DNA of 29,936 bases from a virus: the IMG/VR virus record IMGVR_UViG_3300037847_006539, positions 1 to 29,936 of that record; one strand, written 5' to 3'. Numbering within the stretch: position 1 is the stretch's first letter; each line of letters starts with the position of its first letter. This document shows, in pieces, positions 29,926 to 29,936 of the stretch. A model generated the notes under the pieces. The model saw only the letters and a list, made by a program, of their open reading frames with translations, was not told the origin of the DNA and made no database searches. Made by a program: the position numbers and the translations under genes.

Positions 29926-29936
29926 GTCATAGATAG
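29926..29936. repeat. 11-bp direct terminal repeat, right copy
   Basis: This is the right copy of the 11-bp end repeat. If the molecule is circular, the end of the small terminase operon leader joins directly to the left end, and a leftward promoter-like sequence at 8-36 would then feed the terminase gene. Confidence 0.75.

Noticed and set aside
1-29936. A tRNA, CRISPR array or insertion sequence
   Set aside because: I saw no cloverleaf-like element, no regularly spaced direct repeats with spacers and no transposase. The repeated units are in the fibre gene, the DnaA-like cluster and the GGGACAA cluster only.

Overview
The window reads as an almost complete genome of a small (about 30 kb) tailed double-stranded DNA phage with a long tail (Caudoviricetes, siphovirus-like as far as the genes show). 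A terminase, portal, scaffold, coat, tail-tube, tail-chaperone, tape-measure, tip and endolysin series is present in normal order. The two ends share an 11-bp direct repeat (1-11 and 29926-29936), so the sequence is probably a circularised contig or carries short terminal redundancy. Shine-Dalgarno sites such as AGGAG and AAGGA precede many genes, which fits a bacterial host other than most Bacteroidetes. I cannot name the host. I see no integrase, tRNA, CRISPR array or insertion sequence.

Layout. (1) 43-650, leftward: two unknown small proteins behind a good promoter. (2) 717-1076, rightward: one small basic phage protein. (3) 1259-6483, leftward early operon: an HTH regulator, a C5-cytosine methyltransferase, a RusA-type resolvase, a primase with a zinc ribbon, a VirE-type helicase, a basic protein, an unknown and a PD-(D/E)XK nuclease-like protein. 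Most junctions overlap by 1 to 4 bases. (4) 6484-6587: a compact control region with two overlapping divergent promoters and two 15-bp operator-like palindromes. (5) 6588-9066, rightward early operon: a 45-residue membrane peptide, a DnaQ-like exonuclease, two small HTH-like proteins, an adenine/cytosine-N4 type methyltransferase, an unknown and a SWIM-zinc-finger miniprotein. (6) 9134-29855, leftward late operon, read from right to left: small and large terminase, portal, scaffold, small virion proteins, a repeat-rich fibre, a cysteine-rich membrane protein, the major capsid protein, head and neck proteins, tail tube, chaperones with a programmed -1 frameshift, a tail-completion candidate, tape measure, two large tip/receptor proteins, endolysin and a holin-like coiled-coil protein.

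How it works together. The central switch appears to choose between the leftward replication arm and the rightward exonuclease/methylase arm, since one polymerase footprint would exclude the other. Terminator-like hairpins close each arm: one near 1170-1210, and a pair of oppositely directed ones at 9046-9075 and 9105-9134. The primase, helicase and resolvase would replicate and resolve the genome. A cluster of seven DnaA-box-like 9-mers at 22661-22758, just upstream of the capsid gene, is a candidate origin. The late operon probably starts from a promoter lying across the contig ends.

The most notable signals are: complete absence of the tetranucleotide GATC as far as I can read by eye, in a genome carrying two orphan methyltransferases; the overlapping-promoter switch; the DnaA-box array inside the structural genes; a canonical A AAT TTT frameshift site with a 78-residue downstream frame; and a six-copy GGGACAA motif cluster in the largest intergenic gap. 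No gene-free stretch exceeds about 185 bases; the two longest gaps (1077-1258 and 22585-22762) are described as features.
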